DNA of 64,000 nucleotides from JAIVGV01 sp032229975 (GTDB lineage: Bacteria > Acidobacteriota > Blastocatellia > Pyrinomonadales > Pyrinomonadaceae): contig JAVXVG010000008.1 of NCBI GenBank assembly GCA_032229975.1, positions 62,001 to 126,000 of the forward strand. Reading direction: 5' to 3'. This document shows positions 19,225 through 27,661 of this stretch, piece by piece. The translations under genes were made by a program, and so were the position numbers. The first letter of the stretch is position 1; each line of letters starts with the position of its first letter. Under the pieces are notes generated by a model. It did not search any database, was not told where the DNA came from, and saw only the letters and a list, made by a program, of their open reading frames with translations.

Positions 19225-19310
19225 AAGCTGTGAATCGTGAATCGTAGATCGTGAATAGATCAAGGCCTCGTCTCTTCTATTCACGATCTACGATTCACGA
19301 TTCACAGCTT
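19225..19310. repeat. Perfect 34-bp heptad inverted repeat between glmU and glmS
   Basis: Arms 19225-19258 and 19277-19310 are exactly complementary over 34 bp with an 18-nt loop. Each arm is made of 7-bp units of the GTGAATC kind with one variant (GTAGATC) that is mirrored in the other arm. The right arm supplies the last seven codons and the stop of glmU. In the transcript this would be a very stable hairpin directly upstream of the glmS ribosome-binding site. Confidence 0.9.
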
Positions 19311-20808
19311 CTACTTCTTCTTTATCTTCCGCGTTCTCAGACGACTCGCGTGGGAGTTGTTTCTTGACTCTGGCGGGAACGCCCGCGACGAGCGTGTCGG
19401 GCGGAACGTCTTCGGTGACGACCGAACCCGCGCCCGTGATGGAGCGCGCGCCGACGCGCACGGGCGCAATGAGCATCGTATCCGATCCGATCTTCACGTC
19501 CTCTTCGATGACGGTCGGGTGTTTCTCCTTGCCGTCGTAGTTGCAGGTGATCGTGCCCGCGCCGATGTTCGTGCGGTCGCCGACGGTGGCGTCGCCGAGG
19601 TAAGTCAGGTGCATCGACTTCGCCTTGCGACCGAGGCGCGACTTCTTCACCTCGACGAAGTTGCCGACCGTCGAACCCTCTTCCATCAGCGCGTTCATTC
19701 TCAGGTGCGCGAAGGGGCCCACTGAACAGTGATCGCCGATCTCGGAATCGGTGACGACGGAGTGATCCTTGATCGTCGTTGCGCTGCCCACGCGCGAGTT
19801 CGTCAAGCGCACGCCCGCGCAAATCTCGCAAGCCTCGCCGATGACGGTGCGTCCTTCGATATGGACGCCGGGATGGAGCACCGTGTCGCGACCGATCTGC
19901 GCTTCGGAGCTGACGTAGGTGTGCGAAGGATCGATGACGGTGACGCCGCCATCGAGCATCAGTCGCCGCAGCGTGCGCGTGCGAAGTATACGCTCGAACT
20001 CGGCCAGCTCGACGCGCGTGTTGATGCCGGAGACTTCGCGCGCGTCCGTGTGCGTGAAGATGCTCACGTCCTCGCCATCGGCGCGCAGTATGCCGGGCAC
20101 GTCCGTCAGATAGTATTCGCCCTGCGCGTTGGCGGGCTGGACGCGCGCGAGCGCGTCGAAGAGTTTGCTCGTCTCGAAGCAGTAAATCCCTGCGTTGATC
20201 TCGTTGACGGCGCGCTCCTCTGTCGTAGCATCTTTCTGCTCGATGATGCGCTCGAAGAGTCCTTCTGTGTCGCGCAGGATGCGACCGTAGCCGGTCGGGT
20301 CTTCGAGACGGACGGCGAAGAGCGTCGCCGCCGCGCCGTGGCCGCGATGCGAGCGATGCTGGTGATAGAGCGCGCCCAGAGTCTCTGCGCGCACGAGCGG
20401 CACATCGCCGGAGAGGATGAGCAGCGTCGAGCCGGAGTCACTGAGAACTTCACGCGCAGCCATCACGGCGTCGCCCGTGCCGCGTTGCTCTGTCTGCGTG
20501 ATGAAGACCGCGCCCTCGTCGCCCAACTCCGCCCTGACCGCCGCCTTGACCTCTTCCGCCTGATGACCGACGACGACATAGACGGGGCGGCCCTCGCGCA
20601 CGAGCGCGCGCGCCGTGTGGCAGACGTGCGCGATGAGCGGGCGGCCACCCAACTTGTGCAAGACCTTTGCGGTGGCGGAGCGCATCCGCGTGCCAAGACC
20701 GGCGGCGAGGATGAGCACGTCGAGCGTCGCGCCCTGCTGCGCGGAAGAGACTTGAATGCGCTCTTCCGTCTCGGGCTGCGCGGAGTGTGGCTGCTGCTCT
20801 GTGTCCAT
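19288..20808 (-). CDS. glmU: Bifunctional GlcN-1-P acetyltransferase / UDP-GlcNAc pyrophosphorylase
   Basis: The 506-aa GlmU makes UDP-GlcNAc. After a non-conserved 28-residue N-terminal leader comes the uridylyltransferase domain with LAAGLGTRMRS and KVLHKLGGRPL (about 33-55), DVPLVRAETL and EINAGIYCF. A left-handed beta-helix acetyltransferase domain runs from about 275 and includes GVHIEGRTVIG, VGPFAHLR, KKSRLGRKAKSMHLTYLGDA and NIGAGTITCNYDGKEKHPT. The last residues (AVNRES) are encoded by an arm of the heptad inverted repeat, so the native C-terminus has probably been replaced. glmS lies 80 bp downstream, so the order matches pathway logic. Confidence 0.97.
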   Translation of the reverse strand: MDTEQQPHSAQPETEERIQVSSAQQGATLDVLILAAGLGTRMRSATAKVLHKLGGRPLIAHVCHTARALVREGRPVYVVVGHQAEEVKAAVRAELGDEGAVFITQTEQRGTGDAVMAAREVLSDSGSTLLILSGDVPLVRAETLGALYHQHRSHRGHGAAATLFAVRLEDPTGYGRILRDTEGLFERIIEQKDATTEERAVNEINAGIYCFETSKLFDALARVQPANAQGEYYLTDVPGILRADGEDVSIFTHTDAREVSGINTRVELAEFERILRTRTLRRLMLDGGVTVIDPSHTYVSSEAQIGRDTVLHPGVHIEGRTVIGEACEICAGVRLTNSRVGSATTIKDHSVVTDSEIGDHCSVGPFAHLRMNALMEEGSTVGNFVEVKKSRLGRKAKSMHLTYLGDATVGDRTNIGAGTITCNYDGKEKHPTVIEEDVKIGSDTMLIAPVRVGARSITGAGSVVTEDVPPDTLVAGVPARVKKQLPRESSENAEDKEEVEAVNRES

Positions 20809-20871
20809 CTCGTTCTCAGTCTTTAAGACGAAACCCTTGCTCGATCTTCAAGCGAAACGCGTCTGCGTCCT

Positions 20872-21915
20872 TCAAGCGAATGCCACGGGCGCGTGCAGGA
20901 TTTGTGCGCGTGCCTGTGCGTGGCAGGCGAGGATGACGCGCGCAAGTTTCTCCGGGCTGTGGCGCACCTTCTCGCCCTCGTCGAGCAGGTCTGCGCGCAC
21001 GACCTCGGCTTCGTTGCTGAACTCGTGCTCAATCGCATGATCGTTCAGCCCGATCTGTTGCGCGCCCTCCGCAGCATAGCGCGCGGCTTGAACGGGACTG
21101 ACTTGGCAGTTGTTGACGACGACGTAATCGAAGTGAATTTCGGGCGCGTAGCGTTTGACGACTTCGAGATGTCGGCGCGCAGTGTAGCCGTCGGTCTCGC
21201 CCGGCTGCGTCATCAGGTTACAGACGAAAATCTTGACCGCCGAAGATTCACCGATTGACTCGGCGACGCGCGCGACCAGAAGGTTCGGCAGAATGCTCGT
21301 GTAGAGCGAGCCGGGCCCGACCGTGATCAAGTCAGCTACGCGCAGAGCCGTGAGCGCGTCGGGGAGGGGAAGGCATTGTTCCGGTTCGAGCCTCAACCTG
21401 CGGATCGGCGAGCGCGAGGCTGTGATGCTCGTCTCGCCGCGCACCTCTGTGCCGTCTTCGAGTTCGGCGACGAGTCGCACGTCATTTAAAGTCGCCGGAT
21501 AGATGTGGCCCTTGCTCGCGAGGACTTCGGAAGAGAGCCGCACGGCTTCGACGAAATCGCCCGTTACTGCCGTCAGCGCGGCGAGGAAGAGATTGCCGAA
21601 GCTATGGCCGCCTAGATGGCCTTCGCCGGGGAAGCGATAACGGAAGAGTCGAGAGATGAGCGTGGAGTCTTCGGAAAGGGCCACCATGCAGTTGCGTATG
21701 TCGCCGGGCGGAAGAATTTGTAACTCGTCGCGCAGGCGGCCCGAACTGCCGCCGTCATCCGAAACCGTGACGATTGCCGAGAGCGATTCGAGCCACGCAT
21801 CTGCGCTCGCCTCGCGCGCGCCGACGAGTCGCTTGAGACCCGCAAGCAGCGTCGAGAGTCCCGTGCCGCCGCCGAGCGCGACTAGATTGATGCCCCTCTC
21901 AGTCAGGTTGTGCAA
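20872..21915 (-). CDS. yvcK: YvcK/CofD-like gluconeogenesis factor
   Basis: 347 aa. Motifs of the YvcK branch are present: ALGGGTGLSTLLAGLK at the N-terminus, VSDDGGSSGRLRDE (about 50), PPGDIRNCMVAL and HSFGNLFLAALT. Late motifs are TVGPGSLYTSILPNLLV and CNLMTQPGETDGYT. YvcK binds UDP-GlcNAc and tunes growth on gluconeogenic carbon and cell-wall synthesis, sometimes by stimulating GlmS. Its position directly upstream of glmU and glmS therefore fits well. The start is a TTG at 21915 sitting immediately after AGGAG, so the real initiation site is uncertain by a few codons. Confidence 0.93.
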   Translation of the reverse strand: MHNLTERGINLVALGGGTGLSTLLAGLKRLVGAREASADAWLESLSAIVTVSDDGGSSGRLRDELQILPPGDIRNCMVALSEDSTLISRLFRYRFPGEGHLGGHSFGNLFLAALTAVTGDFVEAVRLSSEVLASKGHIYPATLNDVRLVAELEDGTEVRGETSITASRSPIRRLRLEPEQCLPLPDALTALRVADLITVGPGSLYTSILPNLLVARVAESIGESSAVKIFVCNLMTQPGETDGYTARRHLEVVKRYAPEIHFDYVVVNNCQVSPVQAARYAAEGAQQIGLNDHAIEHEFSNEAEVVRADLLDEGEKVRHSPEKLARVILACHAQARAQILHAPVAFA

Positions 21916-22113
21916 CTCCTACGCGTCTCCTCTGGTCTTCGCGCGCGTGCGGCGAGACTTCACCGACCGCGCACAGACAGAATCATACTCAAAAGGATCG
22001 AGCTTTCAAAGCGACTTTCTGGAAGAGACGTGGTGCGGCAAGACGGAGGGGCATCCTTGATCGTGACAGGCGCAGAGGCCCTTAACTTTTAAGGGGGCGG
22101 AATCCTTTATCGT

Positions 22114-23055
22114 TTACGGGCGCGGCGCGAAGACGATACGCTCGTATTCGGGATCGTTGCGTAGCAGCGACAGGTCGATGTCGTGCTGCGCGCGCAGGCG
22201 CAAGTTAGGTTGGAGTTGAAGTGCACGCTCAAGAGATTGCAGGGCGAGATCGACGGAGCCGAGGCGCGCGCGCGTCGCCGCCAACCCGTAGTGAATGTGC
22301 GCTGCTTCGGGCTCGCGCCGCAGTGCGCGCTCAAACATCTCTTGCGCGGCGACATACTCGGCGCGGTTCAGCTCGATGACGCCGCGATCATAAAGCTCCT
22401 CGGCGCTCCGGGGCAGGGCGGACTCGGAGCGCAGTCGGGCCTCGGCGATAGCGAGATAGGTGCGAGAGCGGGCCGTCACCTCGGCGACGCCCGCATGCTG
22501 CTCTATAAGCTGACGGAAGAGCAGACGCGCCTCGGCGAAACGACCGCGCGCAAACTCGCGATGAGCGCGCTCGAAGGCACGAAGCGCCGCCGTCTCATCC
22601 TGTGTGGGCTGGCGCGGCTGCGAGACGTGACGCGTGGGAGCGGTCGGTCTCTTCGGCTGCGGCTTCGCGGCGGCTTTAGTCGCGGGGATTGTAGTCGTGC
22701 GTTTCGGCTGCGGCTTTGCCGCGTGGCGCGCTGAAGTTTTACTGGAAGGTTTTGCAGCCTTGCGACTCGGCGCACTCGACTTCTTCGCAGGCGTGGCACG
22801 CTTGGCTTTATTCGCGGCGGACTTGCTCGCAGGGGATTTGTTGGCGGTCAGTCGAGTAGCCTTCGCCGTAGAAGCACCTGCCTTCGTCGCTTTGCGCACG
22901 GGTTCCTTCTTCGCCGCCGGACGCTTGGCAAGCGGCTTCGGGCGCGCGGACTTCGCGCTCAACTTGCGACTTTTCGCCGACGCCGCTGGAGAAGCGCTGC
23001 GTGCGTGCGTGCGGGCGGCAGGTCTTTTAACGCCCTTGATGACAGGATCGCTCAT
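22114..23055 (-). CDS. TPR protein with histone-H1-like Lys/Ala/Pro-rich N-terminus
   Basis: The 313-aa protein has two unlike halves. Residues 1-150 are a disordered basic stretch with dozens of Lys, Ala, Pro, Ser and Arg (repeated KSA/KPA/PAAKK elements), similar in make-up to bacterial H1-like DNA-binding tails. Residues 155-313 carry tetratricopeptide-like helices: AFERAHREFARGRFAEARLL, LYDRGVIELNRAEYVAAQEM and HYGLAATRARLGSVDLALQ. No signal peptide is seen, so it is probably cytoplasmic and may bind DNA or RNA. It is transcribed divergently from mglB. Function unknown. Confidence 0.65.
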   Translation of the reverse strand: MSDPVIKGVKRPAARTHARSASPAASAKSRKLSAKSARPKPLAKRPAAKKEPVRKATKAGASTAKATRLTANKSPASKSAANKAKRATPAKKSSAPSRKAAKPSSKTSARHAAKPQPKRTTTIPATKAAAKPQPKRPTAPTRHVSQPRQPTQDETAALRAFERAHREFARGRFAEARLLFRQLIEQHAGVAEVTARSRTYLAIAEARLRSESALPRSAEELYDRGVIELNRAEYVAAQEMFERALRREPEAAHIHYGLAATRARLGSVDLALQSLERALQLQPNLRLRAQHDIDLSLLRNDPEYERIVFAPRP

Positions 23056-23208
23056 GCGAAGCTACTCGGTTATCAAAATGACTCAAGGGAGGAGTCAGAA
23101 CGCGCGTAGCTTAGCACAGCCCGCGCGAATAAATCAACGTATTACGCTAGTTTGCGGGCGCACGAGACTTTCCATGATGGTTTGCCAGCAGGCAACAGAG
23201 AAAAACAG

Positions 23209-23238
23209 TTGCAGCCTTTGAAAACGATGTGCTAGATT
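23209..23238 (+). promoter_or_regulatory. Candidate promoter for mglBA
   Basis: TTGCAG (23209-23214), an 18-bp spacer, then TAGATT (23233-23238) with TG three bases before it. The same TTGnnG...TGCTAG(A/G)TTTCAAA arrangement recurs before the response regulator at 63583. It lies in the 333-bp divergent gap 23056-23388, which otherwise holds no gene. Confidence 0.35.
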
Positions 23239-23388
23239 TCAAAGGTAGTCGCGGATGCCCCTGCGAAGCCGCACCGCTTGCATCAAACCTCTCTCACCGC
23301 AGCAATTTAAGTTCAAACAACGACTCCAAGCCGTTGCCCTTCCACTCCCGCCCGAAGTGTTAGCTGATAACCGAAAGTCTCTGCACCG

Positions 23389-23871
23389 ATGACGGACACT
23401 CCTATCATAATGCGCGAACAGCAGTACGAACGGATCGTGTCCGTGCTGTCAAAGCTGCGTTTCGATTCGTCATCGCGCGTGGTCTTCCTCGTCGATAAGA
23501 ACGGGCAGCAGATCGCCGTGCAGGGCGACGTGAGCAACTTGGACACGACCAGCCTTGCTTCACTCGCCGCCGGAAATGTCGCCGCCACGGGCGGGATGGC
23601 GAACCTCATCGGCGAAAAAGAGTTTCCCACGCTCTCGCACGAGGGCGAGCGCGAGAGCATACACATCTGCATCATCGGTCGCTCGCTTTTGATCGTCGTC
23701 TTCGATGAGCGTTCGAGCCTCGGTCTGGTCAAGCTGCGCGTCAAGCAGGCTTCGCGCGACCTCTCGACAGTCTTTGAAGAGATGACGCGCGACTCCGAGC
23801 GCAAGAGCGCGAGCGACGACTCGCTCTTCGCCGGCATCACGGACGAAGACATTGATAGCCTCTTCAACTAA
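23389..23871 (+). CDS. mglB: MglB-like roadblock/LC7 protein (MglA GAP)
   Basis: 160-aa single roadblock domain protein. Recognisable segments are RVVFLVDKNGQQIAVQGD, the Ala/Gly-rich LASLAAGNVAATGGMANLIGE pattern, and IHICIIGRSLLIVVFDER. In Myxococcus, Thermus and Deinococcus, MglB dimers activate GTP hydrolysis by the small GTPase MglA. The adjacent mglA 99 bp downstream supports that pairing. A second Met at codon 8 (MREQQYERI) is an alternative start. The intervening spacer is a heptad repeat element. Confidence 0.88.
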   Translation: MTDTPIIMREQQYERIVSVLSKLRFDSSSRVVFLVDKNGQQIAVQGDVSNLDTTSLASLAAGNVAATGGMANLIGEKEFPTLSHEGERESIHICIIGRSLLIVVFDERSSLGLVKLRVKQASRDLSTVFEEMTRDSERKSASDDSLFAGITDEDIDSLFN

Positions 23872-23960
23872 GTCTGGAGTCTCAAGTCTTAAGTCAAAAG
23901 ACTTACGACTTTCAGACTTCGGACTCCAGACTCCAGACTCCAGACCCAGACTCCAGACTT
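23871..23960. repeat. Heptad repeat element (GACTCCA unit) between mglB and mglA
   Basis: GACTCCA occurs three times in perfect tandem, then once truncated and twice more between about 23921 and 23960. The left side (AGTCTGGAGTCT, 23871-23882) is its inverted counterpart. The element fills the mglB-mglA gap. Confidence 0.75.
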
Positions 23961-23970
23961 TCTGAGTGCC

Positions 23971-24555
23971 ATGACGTTCATCAACTACGCATCGCGAGAG
24001 ATCAACTGCAAGATCGTCTATTACGGGCCGGGCTTGTGCGGCAAGACGACTAACTTGCAGTACATCTACGACACGACCGCGCCCTCATCGAAGGGCAAGC
24101 TCATCAGCCTCGCCACCGAGACAGACCGCACGCTCTTCTTCGATTTCATGCCGCTCGAACTCGGAACCGTGCGCGGCTTCAAGACGCGCTTTCATCTCTA
24201 CACCGTGCCGGGTCAGGTCTTCTACGACGCCTCGCGCAAGCTCATCCTCAAGGGCGTCGATGGCATCGTCTTCGTCGCCGACTCGCAAGAGGAGCGCATG
24301 GATGCCAACATCGAGTCGCTCTACAACCTCGAAGAGAACCTGAAGGCGAACGGCTACGACCTCTTGAAGATTCCTTACGTCTTGCAGCTCAACAAGCGCG
24401 ACTTGCCGAGCGTCATCCCCACCGCCGATCTCGTCGCGGAACTCAGGCGCAAGGACGAAGACGTGCACGAGGCAGTCGCCTCGACAGGCGTCGGCGTCTT
24501 CGACACGCTCAAGTCGGTCGCCAAGCAGGTCTTGACCGAGCTGCGGAAATCCTGA
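23971..24555 (+). CDS. mglA: MglA-type small Ras-like GTPase
   Basis: 194-aa GTPase that sets cell polarity in bacteria that have it. The P-loop is YYGPGLCGKTTN (about 18-29); switch regions contain FDFMPLELGTVRGFKTRFHLYTVPGQ; the base-recognition motif is LQLNKRDLP (NKxD). The YTVPGQ in place of the Ras DTAGQ is an MglA hallmark. No lipidation signal is seen. The partner GAP mglB is immediately upstream. Without flagellar or pilus genes in the window, its use here (polarity or envelope organisation rather than motility) is open. Confidence 0.94.
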   Translation: MTFINYASREINCKIVYYGPGLCGKTTNLQYIYDTTAPSSKGKLISLATETDRTLFFDFMPLELGTVRGFKTRFHLYTVPGQVFYDASRKLILKGVDGIVFVADSQEERMDANIESLYNLEENLKANGYDLLKIPYVLQLNKRDLPSVIPTADLVAELRRKDEDVHEAVASTGVGVFDTLKSVAKQVLTELRKS

Positions 24556-24641
24556 AAGGGCCGGAAGGGCCGAAGGAAGAGTAGAAATTTTGAGATGACT
24601 ACGCCGCGCGATTGCAGCGCAGCTCGACGATGATAGAACTT

Positions 24642-24671
24642 GAGAGGGCCGGAAACGTTTCCGGCTCTCTC
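24642..24671 (+). terminator. Palindromic hairpin downstream of mglA
   Basis: A 30-bp palindrome (24642-24656 with 24657-24671, one G-U pair) followed by CGATATTTGC, 86 bp past the mglA stop. Probably a terminator. It may also serve the convergent acetyltransferase gene from the other side. Confidence 0.55.
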
Positions 24672-24773
24672 GATATTTGCGCCTGATGTGCGACGAGCAG
24701 TTTGTCTCCGGCGTGAGCGACGACGCGGAGTCGGAGCGAAAGACTTCTCCCTGTCGCACGCGGCTCGCCGCGT

Positions 24774-25346
24774 TCACTGCGCGCCGTCTATCGCTTTGAC
24801 CATGAGCAGCCCATCGCCACCGTTGGAGTAGTAGCGCGGCAGACGTTGCGTGACGACGTAGCCGAGCTTGCGATAAAGCTCCTGCGCGGCGTCGTTCACG
24901 GAGCGGACTTCGAGGCGGACGGTGCGGACGTGCCGGCGACGAAAGCCCTCCTCGATGTGTCGCAGCATCCGCTCGGCGATGCGACGGCGACGATGTTCGG
25001 GCGCGACGCCGAGCGTCGTGACGTGGCCGGTGTGATCGGGTTCGACGAGGCCGACGATGAAACCGACGAGCGCGCCGTCCGTCGCGAGGGCCCGATAAGC
25101 AACCGACTCCGGCGAGGTCAACAGGTACTCGAACGTGTCGCGGCTATATGCTTCGCCATCAACGAAGCAACGCTGATCGAGTCGCCAGCACTCGTCGATC
25201 TGCGTGATCGTTAAAGGCCGGATGTCGTAGCGATCCTCGCCCGCCTGCGGCGCGACTTCGCGCGCGCGCGCTTCAACCGGCGAAGTCGCGATGCTTTCCG
25301 GCGCGGCGGAGAAGAGGCGCGAGCGAATTTTCTTGAGCACAGCCAT
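24774..25346 (-). CDS. GNAT N-acetyltransferase, RimI-like
   Basis: I start at MAVLKKIRSRL (25346). The 38 codons upstream (including GFTIYDSRFTID) are translated heptad repeat and look spurious. The roughly 190-aa protein has a short basic leader and a GNAT fold. The acetyl-CoA binding motif is VAPEHRRRRIAERML (about 115-130), followed by VRLEVRSVNDAAQELYRKLGY, which is close to RimI-type enzymes that acetylate protein N-termini. The exact target cannot be told. QueA lies upstream on the same strand, across a roughly 200-bp repeat region. Confidence 0.82.
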   Translation of the reverse strand: MAVLKKIRSRLFSAAPESIATSPVEARAREVAPQAGEDRYDIRPLTITQIDECWRLDQRCFVDGEAYSRDTFEYLLTSPESVAYRALATDGALVGFIVGLVEPDHTGHVTTLGVAPEHRRRRIAERMLRHIEEGFRRRHVRTVRLEVRSVNDAAQELYRKLGYVVTQRLPRYYSNGGDGLLMVKAIDGAQ

Positions 25347-25351
25347 GGGCT

Positions 25352-25558
25352 CGTCAATCGTAAATCGTGAATCGTAAATAGTAAATCCCGAATTTCTCGC
25401 CGCGCCTACGCGCGCACATCGTCCTTCGCTTTTGATCACGTCGCGCGCGATGTTGATCAACTTACGATTAATGGTTGATGGTTCACGATCAGCGACTAAT
25501 CACTCTCGCATCACGTCCGAACGATTTACGATCCACCATTAACCATTCACGATTGACG
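25352..25558. repeat. Heptad repeat arms flanking the queA end (GTNAATC unit)
   Basis: Five tandem heptads of the GTCAATC/GTAAATC/GTGAATC kind (25352-25386) face about six complementary heptads (ACGATTT...ACGATTG type, about 25520-25558), separated by some 130 bp. Less regular GGTTGATGGTTCACG copies lie between them. The right arm touches the queA stop codon. The space between the arms shows no gene. Confidence 0.7.
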
Positions 25559-25559
25559 A

Positions 25560-26612
25560 TCAAACGATGAGCATACAGTCGCCGTAGCTGTAGAAGCGAT
25601 AGCGCGCGGCGACGGCGTGGCGGTAGGCAGCGAGCACGAGATCGCGTCCGGCGAAGGCGGAGACGAGCAGGAGCAGAGATGATCGCGGCAGGTGAAAGTT
25701 GGTGACGAGCGCGCCGACGATCTTAAACTCGTAGCCCGGCGTGATCGTGAGAGCGGCGCGACCGCGACCGGCCCACACACGACCGCTCGCGTCCGTCGCT
25801 GATTCGAGCGCGCGCACGCTCGTCGTCCCGACGGCGACGATGCGACGGCCCTCATCACGTGCCGTGTTGATCTCTCTCGCCGCCGCATCACTTATCTCGA
25901 AGCGTTCGGGCTCAACCGCGTGCGCGCTCAAGTCCGCAGCGCGCACGGGCGCAAACGTGCCGTAGCCGACGTGAAGCGTGATCTCTGTGATCGAAATTCC
26001 GCGCGTGTGTAAACTCTCGAAGACGCGCGGCGTGAAGTGAAGTCCCGCAGTCGGCGCGGCGATGGCCCCGCGTGCGGCGGCATAGATGGTCTGGTAACGC
26101 TCTCGATCCTGCGCGCTCCGCGTTTCATCCTCTTCAAGTTGCGCGCGCTTGATGTAGGGCGGCAGAGGCATCCGGCCCAACTCTTCGACGAGCGCGTCGA
26201 AGTGGCCCTCACAACTGAAGCGCACGGTGCGACGGCCATCCGCGTGCTCCGCTAAAACTTCTGCGCGCAAACGGCCATCGCCGAACGTCAAGACTTGCCC
26301 GCGCGCGAGCCTGCGGGCCGGTCGCGCGAGCGCGTCCCACACGAGCGGCTCGCGTTCTTCGATCAATAAAAGTTCTATTGAGCCGCCCGAAGGCTCGCGC
26401 CGGCCCGCGAGTCGCGCGGGGAAGACGCGCGTGTTGTTGACGACGAGCAGATCGCCCGCCGCAAGTTCCGTCGCGAGATCGTTGAACTGTGCGTCGCGCC
26501 AACGCGCGCGCGCGCGATCAACGACGAGCATTCGCGAGGCGTCGCGCTCTGTCGCGGGCTGTTGCGCGATCAACTCTTCGGGCAGTTCGTAGTCGAATTC
26601 TGAGATGAGCAC
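25560..26612 (-). CDS. queA: S-adenosylmethionine:tRNA ribosyltransferase-isomerase
   Basis: QueA transfers and isomerises the ribosyl part of SAM onto 7-aminomethyl-deazaguanine in tRNA during queuosine synthesis. Family landmarks include FDYELPEELIAQQPATERDASRMLVV at the start, LLVVNNTRVFPARL, PTAGLHFTP, ITLHVGYGTFAPVR, VGTTSVRALESA and NFHLPRSSLLLLVSAFAG. The frame is open to 27227, but family length (about 350 aa) and the N-terminal motif point to the GTG at 26612, 17 bp after the yihY stop. No strong Shine-Dalgarno is seen, so coupling to the upstream gene is likely. Confidence 0.94.
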   Translation of the reverse strand: MLISEFDYELPEELIAQQPATERDASRMLVVDRARARWRDAQFNDLATELAAGDLLVVNNTRVFPARLAGRREPSGGSIELLLIEEREPLVWDALARPARRLARGQVLTFGDGRLRAEVLAEHADGRRTVRFSCEGHFDALVEELGRMPLPPYIKRAQLEEDETRSAQDRERYQTIYAAARGAIAAPTAGLHFTPRVFESLHTRGISITEITLHVGYGTFAPVRAADLSAHAVEPERFEISDAAAREINTARDEGRRIVAVGTTSVRALESATDASGRVWAGRGRAALTITPGYEFKIVGALVTNFHLPRSSLLLLVSAFAGRDLVLAAYRHAVAARYRFYSYGDCMLIV

Positions 26613-26629
26613 GACGGGGAAGCGTTGAC

Positions 26630-27574
26630 TTAACTCGCGGCGGAGACTGTCGGATCGCCCGAAGCCTGCTGGGCTGCTATCTCTTCGTGTGTCGCGGAGG
26701 TCTCCTGATGGAAGACGACGGAGAGCTGCACGCCGAAGAGCAGGATGAGACTTGAGACGTAAGACCACGTGAGCACTGCGACGACCGCGCCGACCGATCC
26801 GTAAATCTGATCGTAATGAAAGTAGCGCAGGCTCGAAGCGAAGATGTACTTGGCGATCTCCCACAACAGGCCCGCGACGACCGCGCCGGGGATCGAGTCG
26901 CGCAAAGTCACGCGACCGTTCGGCATCACGCGATAGACGAACGTAAACAGCGTGATCGTCACAAGCACGCTCACGACGGCATATGCGATCTGCCACGCAC
27001 CGTCGCCGATGATCGAGAGCCAAGCGGAGTGTTCGAGCTGTCGTGGTGTCAGACGCGAAGCGAATTCGCGCAGCGCGACGAGAAGCGAGGTCATGAAGAT
27101 CGAGACGGCGAGCAGGATGCCGACGCCGCCGATCATCAGCAGCGTCAGCCCGCGTCCGCGCAGCATCGCGCGCGGGCGTGTGCCCCACAGTCGATTGATC
27201 GCGCGCTCGACGACGTTGAAGACCCAAGAGCCGGCCCAGAGCGTAACGACGATGCAGGTGACGATGACTCCGGTCGAGACGTTCTCAAGCGAGCGCACGG
27301 TCGAGCGCAAAAACTCGCGCGAGCCGGGATAGACTTCGACGGCGCGACGCAGCATCTCGTTGCCGATGTCGAAATGGTTCGAGAGCGAGAGCAGGACTAA
27401 GAGCAGTGGAAAGAGCGTGAGCAGGCCGAAGTAGCTCATCGCGGCGGCGGGCGTGAAGAGATCGTTTTCGTGAAACTGGTGGAGCGTGTGATTGAAGATC
27501 GAGAGCCACGGCGCGCGATTGCGCACGCCGAAGCTATGCCGTTGCAGTGATCGAAGCCACTTCCTCATAAACAA
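26630..27574 (-). CDS. YihY/BrkB-family inner-membrane protein
   Basis: The 314-aa protein has about six hydrophobic segments. Motifs typical of the YihY/virulence-factor BrkB family are HENDLFTPAAAMSYFGLLTLFPLLLVL near the start, WAGSWVFNVVERAINRLWG, and the late PGAVVAGLLWEIAKYIFASSL and YGSVGAVVAVLTWSYVSSLILLFGVQ. The family's biochemical role is unsettled. It was once miscalled RNase BN and is now viewed as a membrane protein of uncertain transport function. queA follows 17 bp downstream. Confidence 0.9.
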   Translation of the reverse strand: MFMRKWLRSLQRHSFGVRNRAPWLSIFNHTLHQFHENDLFTPAAAMSYFGLLTLFPLLLVLLSLSNHFDIGNEMLRRAVEVYPGSREFLRSTVRSLENVSTGVIVTCIVVTLWAGSWVFNVVERAINRLWGTRPRAMLRGRGLTLLMIGGVGILLAVSIFMTSLLVALREFASRLTPRQLEHSAWLSIIGDGAWQIAYAVVSVLVTITLFTFVYRVMPNGRVTLRDSIPGAVVAGLLWEIAKYIFASSLRYFHYDQIYGSVGAVVAVLTWSYVSSLILLFGVQLSVVFHQETSATHEEIAAQQASGDPTVSAAS

Positions 27575-27661
27575 TAATTACGAGAGAGAGGATACACGAG
27601 TTCGGTGCGACTGCGGGAGCGCGTGCGCGCGGCGCACTCAATAATTTCTCAAATTGCGCAC

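Noticed and set aside
19208..19287. glmS ribozyme or GlcN6P-responsive leader
   Set aside because: The 80-bp gap is occupied by the perfect heptad inverted repeat; no ribozyme core sequence is visible.
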